This document shows, piece by piece, positions 40,778-46,781 of a stretch of 46,781 bases of DNA. This DNA is from a virus. Both the position numbers and the translations under genes were made by a program. Location of the stretch: the IMG/VR virus record IMGVR_UViG_3300027708_000113, positions 1 to 46,781 of that record; one strand, 5' to 3'. The notes below the pieces were generated by a model. The model saw nothing but the letters and a program-made list of their open reading frames with translations, had not been told where the DNA came from and searched no databases. Each line of letters begins with the position of its first letter. Within the stretch, counting starts at the first letter, position 1.

Positions 40778-40809
40778 TCGGTAAACTTACTATTTTAATC
40801 GGTAAACTT
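40778..40809. repeat. Operator-like repeat pair TCGGTAAACTT
   Basis: Two exact 11-bp copies (40778-40788 and 40799-40809), 21 bp apart, two helical turns. They lie upstream of the leftward gene at 40724. A related pair, TCGGTGAAAGTT and TCGGTGAATAG, lies at 42554 and 42574, 20 bp apart, upstream of the gene at 42494. Two phased sites before two leftward units suggest a common repressor or activator. Confidence 0.55.
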
Positions 40810-40962
40810 GTACCAAATAGCAATCTCGCCTATTTGACAATAGTAATCAGCATCTTTATTATGCAGCCTAATGCCTTTGTCGGTAATAGCCTGAGATAGC
40901 GTTAATCTTACAATTGTTTGTACTTCGCCGCGTCTAATGACTTTATCATTTATGTTAAGCAT
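40795..40962 (-). CDS. Hypothetical 55-residue protein
   Basis: A small basic protein (MLNINDKVIRRGEVQTIV at the start) of unknown function. It overlaps the gene at 40955-41173 by eight bases. Confidence 0.5.
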   Translation of the reverse strand: MLNINDKVIRRGEVQTIVRLTLSQAITDKGIRLHNKDADYYCQIGEIAIWYKFTD

Positions 40963-41173
40963 ATTCGCGATAATTTCTTTCTCTTAATTCAAATTCTTTC
41001 ACCATTTCTAAAGGCATGGGATTATCTCGATTAAACTTCCATAATTCAGCCCTTGTTGGTTTGCGAAACTTATCTATTGCACTAGTCCAAATCTTACTGC
41101 CTGTACTTTGATTGTCACCTAGCAACGAGTATAATTCACTCGCTGCCATTGGTGGGTAATTGCTATTTTCCAT
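40955..41173 (-). CDS. Hypothetical protein
   Basis: A 72-residue protein (ELYSLLGDNQSTGSKIWTS in the middle) of unknown function. It ends the block downstream of the ATPase and lies two bases after it. Confidence 0.5.
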   Translation of the reverse strand: MENSNYPPMAASELYSLLGDNQSTGSKIWTSAIDKFRKPTRAELWKFNRDNPMPLEMVKEFELRERNYREYA

Positions 41174-41175
41174 AA

Positions 41176-42120
41176 TTAAATCCCTCCTAGTTTTTGAATA
41201 GTGACTTCATCCATTTTATAAATTAAATGTAAAGCACTAAGATTAAAATTACCTTTTTCTACTATTGAATTGATACCAACCTCAGTAAGTGTAAAAGGGT
41301 TACAAAACACTTGCTTTTGGTCTTCGGTTAATTCGTAGTCGTTTTGTATTTTGGTTAATATTTGGTAGTCACCGTTTTGTATTTTTTGAATTGTTGCATC
41401 GTTCCATTTATCATTCCATTGTTTTTTTTGCTGTACAACTTCAATCCCACTATCACACCATTGTTTTATAAGTTTGCCTGTTTCTTCGGTGATAGTGAAA
41501 AACGGTTTATCCATAAATAACCCCGTTCTATCTTTGGAAGCGGTGCAATTATGCTTTTCATCCAAATTAAAATTAACTGTTAATTCATATTCAAAACCAT
41601 CTCTAGTAACTTCTTTTAAACCAGCTTTTTCAACCTTTGTTTTTGTACCGTCCTTAATCATTTCATATTCAGTCTTTCTTCTAACAGTTGTAATCACATG
41701 ACATTTACTTTGCAATATTGCATCAATAAACTTTTGGTGACGTGGTGTAAGGCTCGACCAATTAGTAAAACTATTACCAGTCATTTGTGAATGTATTTCT
41801 AAAATACCCCCTTTGCCATCCCATTCGTGAGTAATACTATCAACTATAATTACTTCCATTTCAGCATCTTCACACGTTTTAATAGCTTGAATATACCTTT
41901 CGGGGGTGTAAGGTGCTGCAAGTTCAATAGTGTTAAATTCGCCTAAATGACTATACAATGAAGCGGAATTGTTTTCAGTATCAATAACCGCTATCTTGCT
42001 CCAATTTCCTACTAAGCCATAAGCTAATAATAATGCACTATAAGTTTTGCCGCCACCACTAACAGCACTTAACCCTAATCTTAATTTTACTTTTTTCCTA
42101 GATGCCTTAACTAACTGCAT
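41176..42120 (-). CDS. RecA-like phage ATPase (Sak4-type recombination protein)
   Basis: A 314-residue protein. The P-loop is GLSAVSGGGKTYSALLLA (GGGKTYS at 22-28), the Walker B is EVIIVDSITHEW (about 88-99), and a TTVRRKTEYE segment follows. This is the core of phage nucleotide-binding ATPases of the Sak4/RecA-like type, which promote strand annealing or exchange beside SSB proteins. The C-terminal 110 residues are helical and unrecognised. It is the largest protein of the leftward block. Confidence 0.7.
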   Translation of the reverse strand: MQLVKASRKKVKLRLGLSAVSGGGKTYSALLLAYGLVGNWSKIAVIDTENNSASLYSHLGEFNTIELAAPYTPERYIQAIKTCEDAEMEVIIVDSITHEWDGKGGILEIHSQMTGNSFTNWSSLTPRHQKFIDAILQSKCHVITTVRRKTEYEMIKDGTKTKVEKAGLKEVTRDGFEYELTVNFNLDEKHNCTASKDRTGLFMDKPFFTITEETGKLIKQWCDSGIEVVQQKKQWNDKWNDATIQKIQNGDYQILTKIQNDYELTEDQKQVFCNPFTLTEVGINSIVEKGNFNLSALHLIYKMDEVTIQKLGGI

Positions 42121-42185
42121 ATATTTTATTTTAATTATTTACAATTTTATGCGGTGGTAAAGTATGCCGCGCCACTAAGGGGATA

Positions 42186-42494
42186 CTATTTAACCAACTT
42201 AGTAGTGATAGTTAATACATTACCTGTTAAACCACCTCTTGGGCTATCGTTTGTTAAAACTGTATCAATACCTATGTTTTTTAATAGTTTTTGTATATTG
42301 TTTGTATAGTCCATATTTGATGTAAAACGTCCGCTTCCGCTTGTATGTACTGGTCTAATTGTATTGTCGTAAATCTTAGAACTTTTATTTGTTCCGTTCA
42401 ATAAGTCGGTAACTACTTGGTAAGCTATAGATGTTTTGCTTACTGATAATTTACTTAATCTTTTACTAGCTGCTGATACTTTTGTACTTTTCAT
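42186..42494 (-). CDS. Small basic protein
   Basis: A 102-residue Lys/Ser-rich protein (STKVSAASKRLSKLSVSK at the start) resembling small nucleic-acid-binding proteins. It is first after a promoter-like gap with GATATTTG on the minus strand and the operator-like repeats at 42554-42580. A regulator is possible. Confidence 0.5.
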   Translation of the reverse strand: MKSTKVSAASKRLSKLSVSKTSIAYQVVTDLLNGTNKSSKIYDNTIRPVHTSGSGRFTSNMDYTNNIQKLLKNIGIDTVLTNDSPRGGLTGNVLTITTKLVK

Positions 42495-42553
42495 TTTTCC
42501 TTATTTTTATACTGCAAATATCGGAAAACTATAAAACCTTTATTTATTAAATC

Positions 42554-42580
42554 GGTGAAAGTTGGGTGGTGTCGGTGAAT
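42554..42580. repeat. Operator-like repeat pair TCGGTGA
   Basis: TCGGTGAAAGTT at 42554 and TCGGTGAATAG at 42574, about 20 bp apart, related to the pair at 40778-40809. Both pairs lie in promoter-like gaps of the leftward block. Confidence 0.5.
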
Positions 42581-42582
42581 AG

Positions 42583-43260
42583 CTAAAACAACTGCGATTG
42601 TATAGTAGGTTTGTATGTAGCATCATATCTTATATTGTCACCTTTGGGATATGGTAATTTTTTATAAGGCAACATTTCAGTTATTTTTTTTACTTGCTTT
42701 TTGCTGCCTAAAAAATAAAAGTATCTGTGTTTTCTTGGTCGGTCAATCATTATTAAATTATCACCAAATTTATTTCGCAACCATTCAACTCTATTTTCTT
42801 TACCTCTTGATAAATCCATTATAGTGCCATTGTGAAGGTGTTCCATACCTTTTACATAGTAATCTTTAAATTCAGCACTTAACCCCGTATAAATCCAATT
42901 AGTTGCCTGATAAATATATCCGTGATGGTTCTTTGATGTATCAGCATAACTAACTAATACTAATGGCTTTGGCAATAAATTAAATGATTGCGAAACAAAA
43001 TAACTGAGTGTATTTTTTGGCAACCCTTCATTTACTACTAATCTATTTAATTCCATTAGTTTAAATACCCCCCCCCATAAATTTCTAAGTGTATTACTAA
43101 CGGGAGTGCCATAAGTAACAATGCCTTGCAATATGTTATCAGTATTAAATAACCCAAAACAATATTCTATAGGTGGCATTCTTTTAGCGTAATGCTTATG
43201 CAATATCCAATCTTTAGCTTGAAAAGAGTCTATAGACTTAACTGTGTATTGATCTTTCAT
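42583..43260 (-). CDS. Mom-like DNA-modification protein
   Basis: A 225-residue protein resembling phage Mu Mom, which converts adenine to N6-carbamoylmethyladenine and protects DNA from restriction. Shared-looking features are the N-terminal LHKHYAKRMPP, YCFGLFNTDNILQGIVTYG, the ELNRLVVNEG segment and LVLVSYADTSKNHHG, the pattern of the GNAT-like Mom fold. The protein lacks a Com-like partner here. A G9 tract (43068-43076 on the + strand as C9) encodes W62-G63-G64-V65; a one-base slip would truncate the protein after about a quarter of its length. Function is by motif resemblance, not experiment. Confidence 0.65.
   Translation of the reverse strand: MKDQYTVKSIDSFQAKDWILHKHYAKRMPPIEYCFGLFNTDNILQGIVTYGTPVSNTLRNLWGGVFKLMELNRLVVNEGLPKNTLSYFVSQSFNLLPKPLVLVSYADTSKNHHGYIYQATNWIYTGLSAEFKDYYVKGMEHLHNGTIMDLSRGKENRVEWLRNKFGDNLIMIDRPRKHRYFYFLGSKKQVKKITEMLPYKKLPYPKGDNIRYDATYKPTIQSQLF
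43068..43076 (-). repeat. G9 homopolymer tract in the Mom-like gene
   Basis: Nine C on the + strand, nine G on the coding strand, in the context TTTAT-G9-TAT shared exactly with the SET gene. Both genes read LWGGV across it. Confidence 0.85.
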
Positions 43261-43263
43261 TTC

Positions 43264-43596
43264 TTACATTTTTTCACTAAATACTATCTCCTCCCCCTCT
43301 ATCATTGCATCAATAATAGCCTCGACAAGTTCGCGCTGTTCGGGAGTGATTAAATTAATCTTTTCGGTTATCGCTGGTATTGATAGCAAATCACTATTCC
43401 AATTATGCTTTACGCCGTCGCGGACACTTTGCGGAAAATGCGGAAAAGTTATAAAATTCTCAAAGCACCAGTCTATTTTATTTAGGTACTTTTTAGATAG
43501 CTTCGCGCCTAATGTATTAGGGTCTTCTCTAATTACATCTTGGAATAGTTCAGATGCTATTTTGAGGTAGTGGAAGGGGGTGAGAATATTACTCAT
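43264..43596 (-). CDS. Hypothetical protein
   Basis: A 110-residue helical protein with an N-terminal LTPFHYLKIASELFQDVI and an acidic C-terminus. No domain is recognised. It overlaps the gene upstream by eight bases. Confidence 0.55.
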   Translation of the reverse strand: MSNILTPFHYLKIASELFQDVIREDPNTLGAKLSKKYLNKIDWCFENFITFPHFPQSVRDGVKHNWNSDLLSIPAITEKINLITPEQRELVEAIIDAMIEGEEIVFSEKM

Positions 43597-43939
43597 ACTT
43601 CTTTATTTTTTCTCTCAACTCTTTATTTTCCTGCAACAATTCAGCATAAGTTCTAAGCTCTAGTCTGTCCTTAATTGCGTTGAAATTAGTAACTGTTACC
43701 TCGTCATTAACGTTTAAATAATTAGCTATCTTAGCTATTGAATAACTTACTGTTGAGTGGTCTAAAGCGCCAATATACTTACCTATATCAACTACTTTAT
43801 AGTTGTAGTAATTTTTCCCGATGTAGCAGTATAGTTGTTTTATTCCAGTTATCCTATTACTTCTAAGTTTTGAATTTAAAGCCTTAATATGTATTCCAAA
43901 ACATTCGCTAAATTCTTTTAGTAGTTCATCCGTTGTCAT
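43589..43939 (-). CDS. DnaA domain-IV-like DNA-binding protein A
   Basis: A 116-residue protein. KVVDIGKYIGALDHSTVSYSI resembles the DnaA C-terminal helix-turn-helix with its DHSTV signature, which binds DnaA boxes. A C-terminal coiled helix (LQENKELREKIKKY) follows. A paralogue with the same N-terminal region lies directly upstream. No AAA+ domain is present, so it would bind DNA as a regulator or origin factor, not as an initiator motor. Confidence 0.6.
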   Translation of the reverse strand: MTTDELLKEFSECFGIHIKALNSKLRSNRITGIKQLYCYIGKNYYNYKVVDIGKYIGALDHSTVSYSIAKIANYLNVNDEVTVTNFNAIKDRLELRTYAELLQENKELREKIKKYE

Positions 43940-44243
43940 CTTCTAAATGTTTTATTTTTTCACACATTGCAATATATCTTTTAATGTTATGAAGCTGGTT
44001 AATAGTATTAGTATGATTTGCATCTAATCTCTTTTGTACTGCTGTAATAGCATGACAGCCATTTGCACTATAGTGTAGTTCTAATTGCATAGCTCTTTGA
44101 GTAAGATTGTACTTATTATAGCCCAAATAAAAATACAATTGCCTAATATTTACGATACTTTCTTTTTTAGTGGGGGTGCTCAAATCCTGTATAGATATGT
44201 AAAAACATTCGCTAAAATAGTTTAGTAGTGTGGTGGGGGTCAT
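43926..44243 (-). CDS. DnaA domain-IV-like DNA-binding protein B
   Basis: A 105-residue paralogue of the previous gene. Shared features are FSECFYISIQDL, the QLYFYLGYNKYN segment and a helix-turn-helix with CHAITAVQKR, which is weaker than the DHSTV motif. The two overlap by 14 nt and probably arose by tandem duplication. Confidence 0.5.
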   Translation of the reverse strand: MTPTTLLNYFSECFYISIQDLSTPTKKESIVNIRQLYFYLGYNKYNLTQRAMQLELHYSANGCHAITAVQKRLDANHTNTINQLHNIKRYIAMCEKIKHLEDDNG

Positions 44244-44782
44244 ATCTTAAAATTTTCGTGATACTTACTTGTTTGAATTCCAATTTGGTTCATGTACTTG
44301 CTACCTTTTACTTTGCTATAATAGCGTTCTATTTCGCCGTATATGTAGTAAAATAGTATTTGCGCTATCTTAATATTAGGATAAATATACGTAGGCTGTT
44401 GGCAAGCTAATTCTATGACTAGACTACCTTCAAAATTAGGCTCGCAGTGCCCAACGTCACCAACTGTAACGTCTATACCTAGCCTGCCCAAACTAGACTT
44501 ACCCATAACCTTAGCGCAAATATTTCCTTTAACCCCAAAGTTGCCTATAATGCAACTATTATAGATATACCCAGGGGCTAATAAAAAACCATTTTCAGGA
44601 ATAGGTTTCTCTATCCACTCAATATCTTTCTTAATATCAATAACATACTGCTTAGTTAGCTTAATAGTGTCACTAATTCTTACATCATAGGAGCAAGCAT
44701 TTAGGCGTGATAAATCCCAATCATCTATTATGATGTTTCCTTTTTCTCTTTCTTCGATAATTTTTAAATCGCTTAGTGGCAT
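44240..44782 (-). CDS. dcd: dCTP deaminase/dUTPase-type protein
   Basis: A 180-residue protein. GKSSLGRLG (94-102) aligns with GRSSLARLG of E. coli Dcd, the Glu in LVIEL (E124) with its catalytic Glu, and YMNQIG (163-168) with its C-terminal YRNQQG. This family deaminates dCTP to dUTP and may also hydrolyse dUTP, supplying nucleotide precursors. The Arg of GRSS is Lys here (K95), so activity may differ. It is the most upstream enzyme of the leftward nucleotide group. Confidence 0.75.
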   Translation of the reverse strand: MPLSDLKIIEEREKGNIIIDDWDLSRLNACSYDVRISDTIKLTKQYVIDIKKDIEWIEKPIPENGFLLAPGYIYNSCIIGNFGVKGNICAKVMGKSSLGRLGIDVTVGDVGHCEPNFEGSLVIELACQQPTYIYPNIKIAQILFYYIYGEIERYYSKVKGSKYMNQIGIQTSKYHENFKI

Positions 44783-44783
44783 A

Positions 44784-44990
44784 TTATAAATTTTTAGGAA
44801 GTTCGGGTAATGGCATCCAATGGGTTACGGTTCTATCATAATTAGGATGTGGGTCGTTAAAAAAACACAAAATATCGCCTTCTATACATTCTAAAAAATC
44901 TGCTACAACACCTCTATTCAAAGAGATTATTAATACAATTTCACCTATTTTAGGGGCATCATCTTTTACACTAATCCATTCCATTTTCAT
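44784..44990 (-). CDS. DUF551-like protein
   Basis: A 68-residue protein that begins EWISVKDDAPKIGE and ends VTHWMPLPELPKN, the two ends typical of DUF551 phage proteins. Function unknown. Two bases separate it from the dCTP deaminase-like gene. Confidence 0.7.
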   Translation of the reverse strand: MKMEWISVKDDAPKIGEIVLIISLNRGVVADFLECIEGDILCFFNDPHPNYDRTVTHWMPLPELPKNL

Positions 44991-45237
44991 TACTTTTTAA
45001 TTTTTCTTTAATAAAAGATTTTAATTCATGCTCTAAATCTTCGCACTTAATTACTTCATCATAACTCATACATATTAATACATCTTTAAAACTCATACAA
45101 GGTTTATTTTGCCATACATAATCGTCCGCTTCTTCGGGTGTATCTACTATGTGGTAGCTGTCTTTGTTAATATATGGCACTTTGTCGTCTTCTATTTTAA
45201 TTGTGCCAAAGTCTTTTTTTGAAATTGCGTATTTCAT
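44971..45237 (-). CDS. Hypothetical protein
   Basis: An 88-residue acidic protein (EEADDYVWQNKPCMSFKD in the middle), with no recognised domain. It overlaps DUF551-like by 20 nt. Confidence 0.5.
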   Translation of the reverse strand: MKYAISKKDFGTIKIEDDKVPYINKDSYHIVDTPEEADDYVWQNKPCMSFKDVLICMSYDEVIKCEDLEHELKSFIKEKLKSNENGMD

Positions 45238-45239
45238 AA

Positions 45240-45509
45240 CTACATTGGTTTACAAGGTACTTCATTAACAAAATCTTTAGTTCGTGACGTGCAACCGTTT
45301 TCATCACAATAATTCATACTACAAGGATTAACGCATCCTAAACATTTTACAGACCCGTCTTTTGCTGAATATAATTTGACGTCATACGTAAATTCAAATT
45401 CGCCATGACGCATACAAATTGATAAAGAACTACTGTCTGATTCTAAAATTATTGGTATAAATACTTTTTTAAGTACTATTTGCCCATTACTATTTGTTTC
45501 TATTTTCAT
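45240..45509 (-). CDS. Cysteine-rich small protein
   Basis: An 89-residue protein whose C-terminal half holds a cluster of Cys residues (KCLGCVNPC, then YCDENGCTSR), likely a small zinc-binding fold. Function unknown. It overlaps the next gene by four bases. Confidence 0.55.
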   Translation of the reverse strand: MKIETNSNGQIVLKKVFIPIILESDSSSLSICMRHGEFEFTYDVKLYSAKDGSVKCLGCVNPCSMNYCDENGCTSRTKDFVNEVPCKPM

Positions 45510-45652
45510 ACTCTCCCGTTTTTAAGGTTAATTATTTCTTGTTTAAGTTCAATATTTTCTTGTTGTAGCTTTTCAAGTCTTACGCTTTTTCTTATTAGCA
45601 TTCCGACTAATAAACTTGTAACAAAACTTATTAATACTACTTGTTTCTTCAT
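45506..45652 (-). CDS. Membrane-anchored coiled-coil peptide
   Basis: A 48-residue peptide: one membrane helix (VLISFVTSLLVGMLI) and a charged coiled coil (EKLQQENIELKQEIINLK). Similar in layout to the protein at 31244-31474. It ends overlapping the Cys-rich gene. Confidence 0.5.
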   Translation of the reverse strand: MKKQVVLISFVTSLLVGMLIRKSVRLEKLQQENIELKQEIINLKNGRV

Positions 45653-45657
45653 ATTTA

Positions 45658-45837
45658 TTACGGCTGTTTAGTAGCCTTACTTTTTAACTCATTATCAATA
45701 AATTCTTTTACTTGTTGCCATTTGTCGAGAGGGATTGTAACTGTTTCAATCTGAAAGTCTAGACTATCTGATAAAAAAACTATGCTATTATTACCCACTT
45801 CAACGCTAACGTAATCGTCTATATCAAACTGTGCCAT
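45658..45837 (-). CDS. Hypothetical 59-residue protein
   Basis: An acidic protein (MAQFDIDDYVSVEVG at the start, DKWQQVKEFI in the middle) of unknown function, overlapping its upstream neighbour by 14 nt. Confidence 0.5.
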   Translation of the reverse strand: MAQFDIDDYVSVEVGNNSIVFLSDSLDFQIETVTIPLDKWQQVKEFIDNELKSKATKQP

Positions 45838-46030
45838 TTGCTTTACTTTTTAAAATTAAATCATATTCACTAGGCATAAATATTAGCTTTTGATCTTTAG
45901 ATAAAATAGCTAAAAATATTTGCAATTGATTACTTTGTTCAACCGTTAATCCTATTTGAGTAATTCTGCCATCTTTTTGCTGCATTATTAATCCAATTAC
46001 ACCAGCTTCTAATTCCTTAAACTTCGCCAT
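45824..46030 (-). CDS. Hypothetical protein
   Basis: A 68-residue protein with no recognised domain. Confidence 0.5.
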   Translation of the reverse strand: MAKFKELEAGVIGLIMQQKDGRITQIGLTVEQSNQLQIFLAILSKDQKLIFMPSEYDLILKSKANGTV

Positions 46031-46033
46031 TGA

Positions 46034-46393
46034 TTATTGATTTATAGTTAATTCAACATACCCAGCATTAACAAACAATTCTATAGTATCTTGTTTTGGG
46101 TTAATTAAAATAGCAACTAATACCCCGTTATCTGTAACCTTGATGTTTTCACCTTTTCTAGTATAGATTTTTGTAGGTTGTGGAATGCGGCGCATGTATG
46201 TAAAAAAAAGACCAGTTCTTATTGCTTCGTCTTTAACACCAAAATAATTAACCGTATTATCAATTTTTAAAAACTGCTTTTTTCCCCATATCGACCCATT
46301 ATCACTACACTCCACCAGCTCCCCAACCTTCGGCTCATTTTCTAAAATATCTATGCAGCCACGATAGATATTTATTAATTCTTGCTTAGTCAT
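46034..46393 (-). CDS. Hypothetical protein
   Basis: A 119-residue protein with an N-terminal helical region and a C-terminal strand region; no domain is recognised. It overlaps its upstream neighbour by four bases. Confidence 0.5.
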   Translation of the reverse strand: MTKQELINIYRGCIDILENEPKVGELVECSDNGSIWGKKQFLKIDNTVNYFGVKDEAIRTGLFFTYMRRIPQPTKIYTRKGENIKVTDNGVLVAILINPKQDTIELFVNAGYVELTINQ

Positions 46394-46581
46394 AATTTAT
46401 AAACGTTTAATTCAATTTTTCTTATTTCAAAATTAACTTTTTCAGGATTGCTCTCAAAGGATTTAAACTCACGTGGTGATATTACTTGCGTGCAGAATAT
46501 TTCAAAATCAAACTTTGCAACAAACTTATTGGCTTTATAAGCAAATACAAAATCATCGCGAATTAGGCAGGTGTAAGTCAT
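46390..46581 (-). CDS. First gene of the leftward block
   Basis: A 63-residue protein starting MTYTCLIRDDFVFAYK. A longer frame to 46629 exists, but its first 16 codons contain the -7 element at 46601-46608, so the ATG at 46581 is the better start. No domain is recognised. It opens the leftward operon from the divergent promoter. Confidence 0.55.
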   Translation of the reverse strand: MTYTCLIRDDFVFAYKANKFVAKFDFEIFCTQVISPREFKSFESNPEKVNFEIRKIELNVYKL

Positions 46582-46600
46582 ATATTTACCGTTTAGAATG

Positions 46601-46608
46601 CAAATATA
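46601..46608 (-). promoter_or_regulatory. Leftward early promoter -7 element
   Basis: TATATTTG on the minus strand (46608-46601), 19 bp upstream of the ATG at 46581. The palindrome at 46621-46630 supplies a TTG at about the -33 position, 18 bp away. Confidence 0.6.
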
Positions 46609-46620
46609 TAACATTTCTTT

Positions 46621-46630
46621 ATTGCGCAAT
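46621..46630. promoter_or_regulatory. Palindromic site between divergent promoters
   Basis: ATTGCGCAAT is a perfect 10-bp palindrome, 12 bp from the leftward -7 element and 14 bp from the rightward one. Its two TTG arms serve as potential -33 elements of both promoters. A protein bound here would affect both directions together. Confidence 0.6.
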
Positions 46631-46644
46631 AAATTATTTATTTA

Positions 46645-46652
46645 TATATTTG
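46645..46652 (+). promoter_or_regulatory. Rightward promoter -7 element of gene 1
   Basis: TATATTTG, 20 bp after a TTG in the palindrome and four bases before the ATG at 46657 (equivalent to position 3). The transcript would be nearly leaderless. Confidence 0.6.
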
Positions 46653-46654
46653 CC

Positions 46655-46781
46655 AAATGGAAAGAATAGATAAGTCTATATTAATATCTGAAAAAATAAA
46701 AGAGTGCTTGGTTAATAACGAGCGATCTATAGCTTGGCTGGCAGGGAAAAAAACACGTAAATACATTACACTATATAAGAT
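46655..46781. repeat. Terminal direct repeat (right copy)
   Basis: Exact copy of bases 1-127. It holds a second, truncated copy of the first rightward gene (ATG at 46657), which should not be counted as a separate gene. Confidence 0.95.

Noticed and set aside
44240-44782. Plain dUTPase
   Set aside because: The GKSSLGRLG and YMNQIG motifs and their spacing fit dCTP deaminase better than classical trimeric dUTPase.
46582-46629. Longer start of the first leftward gene
   Set aside because: The extra codons contain the -7 element TATATTTG, so transcription starts after them.
1-46781. Integrase, transposase or other lysogeny gene
   Set aside because: None of the translated frames shows tyrosine or serine recombinase or DDE motifs. 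I cannot exclude a divergent one among the small unknown genes.
1-46781. tRNA genes
   Set aside because: I saw no cloverleaf with a T-loop GTTCRA motif and CCA-side pairing; a dedicated tRNA search was not possible.
1-46781. Alternative genetic code with reassigned stop codon
   Set aside because: TAA, TAG and TGA all end clear genes with close downstream starts. The stops within 7150-9197 are local to the cassette.

Overview
The window is one complete tailed-phage genome. Bases 1-127 are repeated exactly at 46655-46781, so the molecule closes into a circle of 46,654 bp; the 127-bp overlap looks like an assembly overlap rather than a biological repeat. The DNA is AT-rich. Candidate promoters carry the Bacteroidetes -7 element TAnnTTTG (for example at 732, 4935, 7138, 9204 and 46645), and three exported proteins have signal peptides whose predicted mature end is Gln, the Bacteroidetes 'Q-rule'. 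A possible unimolecular spanin fits a Gram-negative host. The host is therefore very likely a Bacteroidota bacterium. Sheath, tube, wedge and gpJ-like genes make it a contractile-tailed (myovirus-like) phage. I see no integrase or transposase.

Layout. 1-6722: replication and nucleic-acid genes (VRR-NUC-like nuclease, HNH protein, primase-helicase, DUF3127 SSB-like protein, PLD-like protein), with an AT-rich repeat-bearing gap at 4618-4958 that could be an origin or control region. 6733-14012: packaging and head genes (small and large terminase, DUF935-like portal, SET-domain protein, MuF-like head protein with a possible toxin-like C-terminus, gpG-like protein). 14073-14817: a small leftward cassette with its own promoter. 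14873-31238: protease-scaffold-capsid fusion, sheath, tube, frameshifted chaperone, tape measure, baseplate and fibre genes. 31244-34019: lysis genes, an Acb2/Tad1-like defence-sponge protein and two structured intergenic RNAs. 34020-35345: a metallophosphoesterase. 35474-46581: about 38 short leftward genes, including a RecA-like ATPase, a Mom-like DNA-modification protein, two DnaA-domain-IV-like proteins and a dCTP deaminase-like protein. The leftward block and gene 1 start from divergent promoters around a perfect palindrome at 46621-46630.

Most unusual features. (1) The large terminase gene carries an in-frame 42-nt insert with two stop codons and a strong hairpin exactly inside its Walker A motif. 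Removing it restores the motif. A NUMOD4/HNH homing-endonuclease gene, itself with a stop at codon 6, lies directly upstream and overlaps the terminase start. The arrangement recalls the phage T4 mobA/gene 60 bypass cassette, but matched take-off and landing codons are missing. (2) Two genes for putative modifying enzymes, SET and Mom-like, each contain a G9 tract in the same 17-nt context, suggesting phase variation. (3) Phage-encoded secreted proteins, a one-polypeptide protease-scaffold-capsid, several ORFs that seem to lack a standard start codon, and several candidate structured RNAs and repeat clusters.
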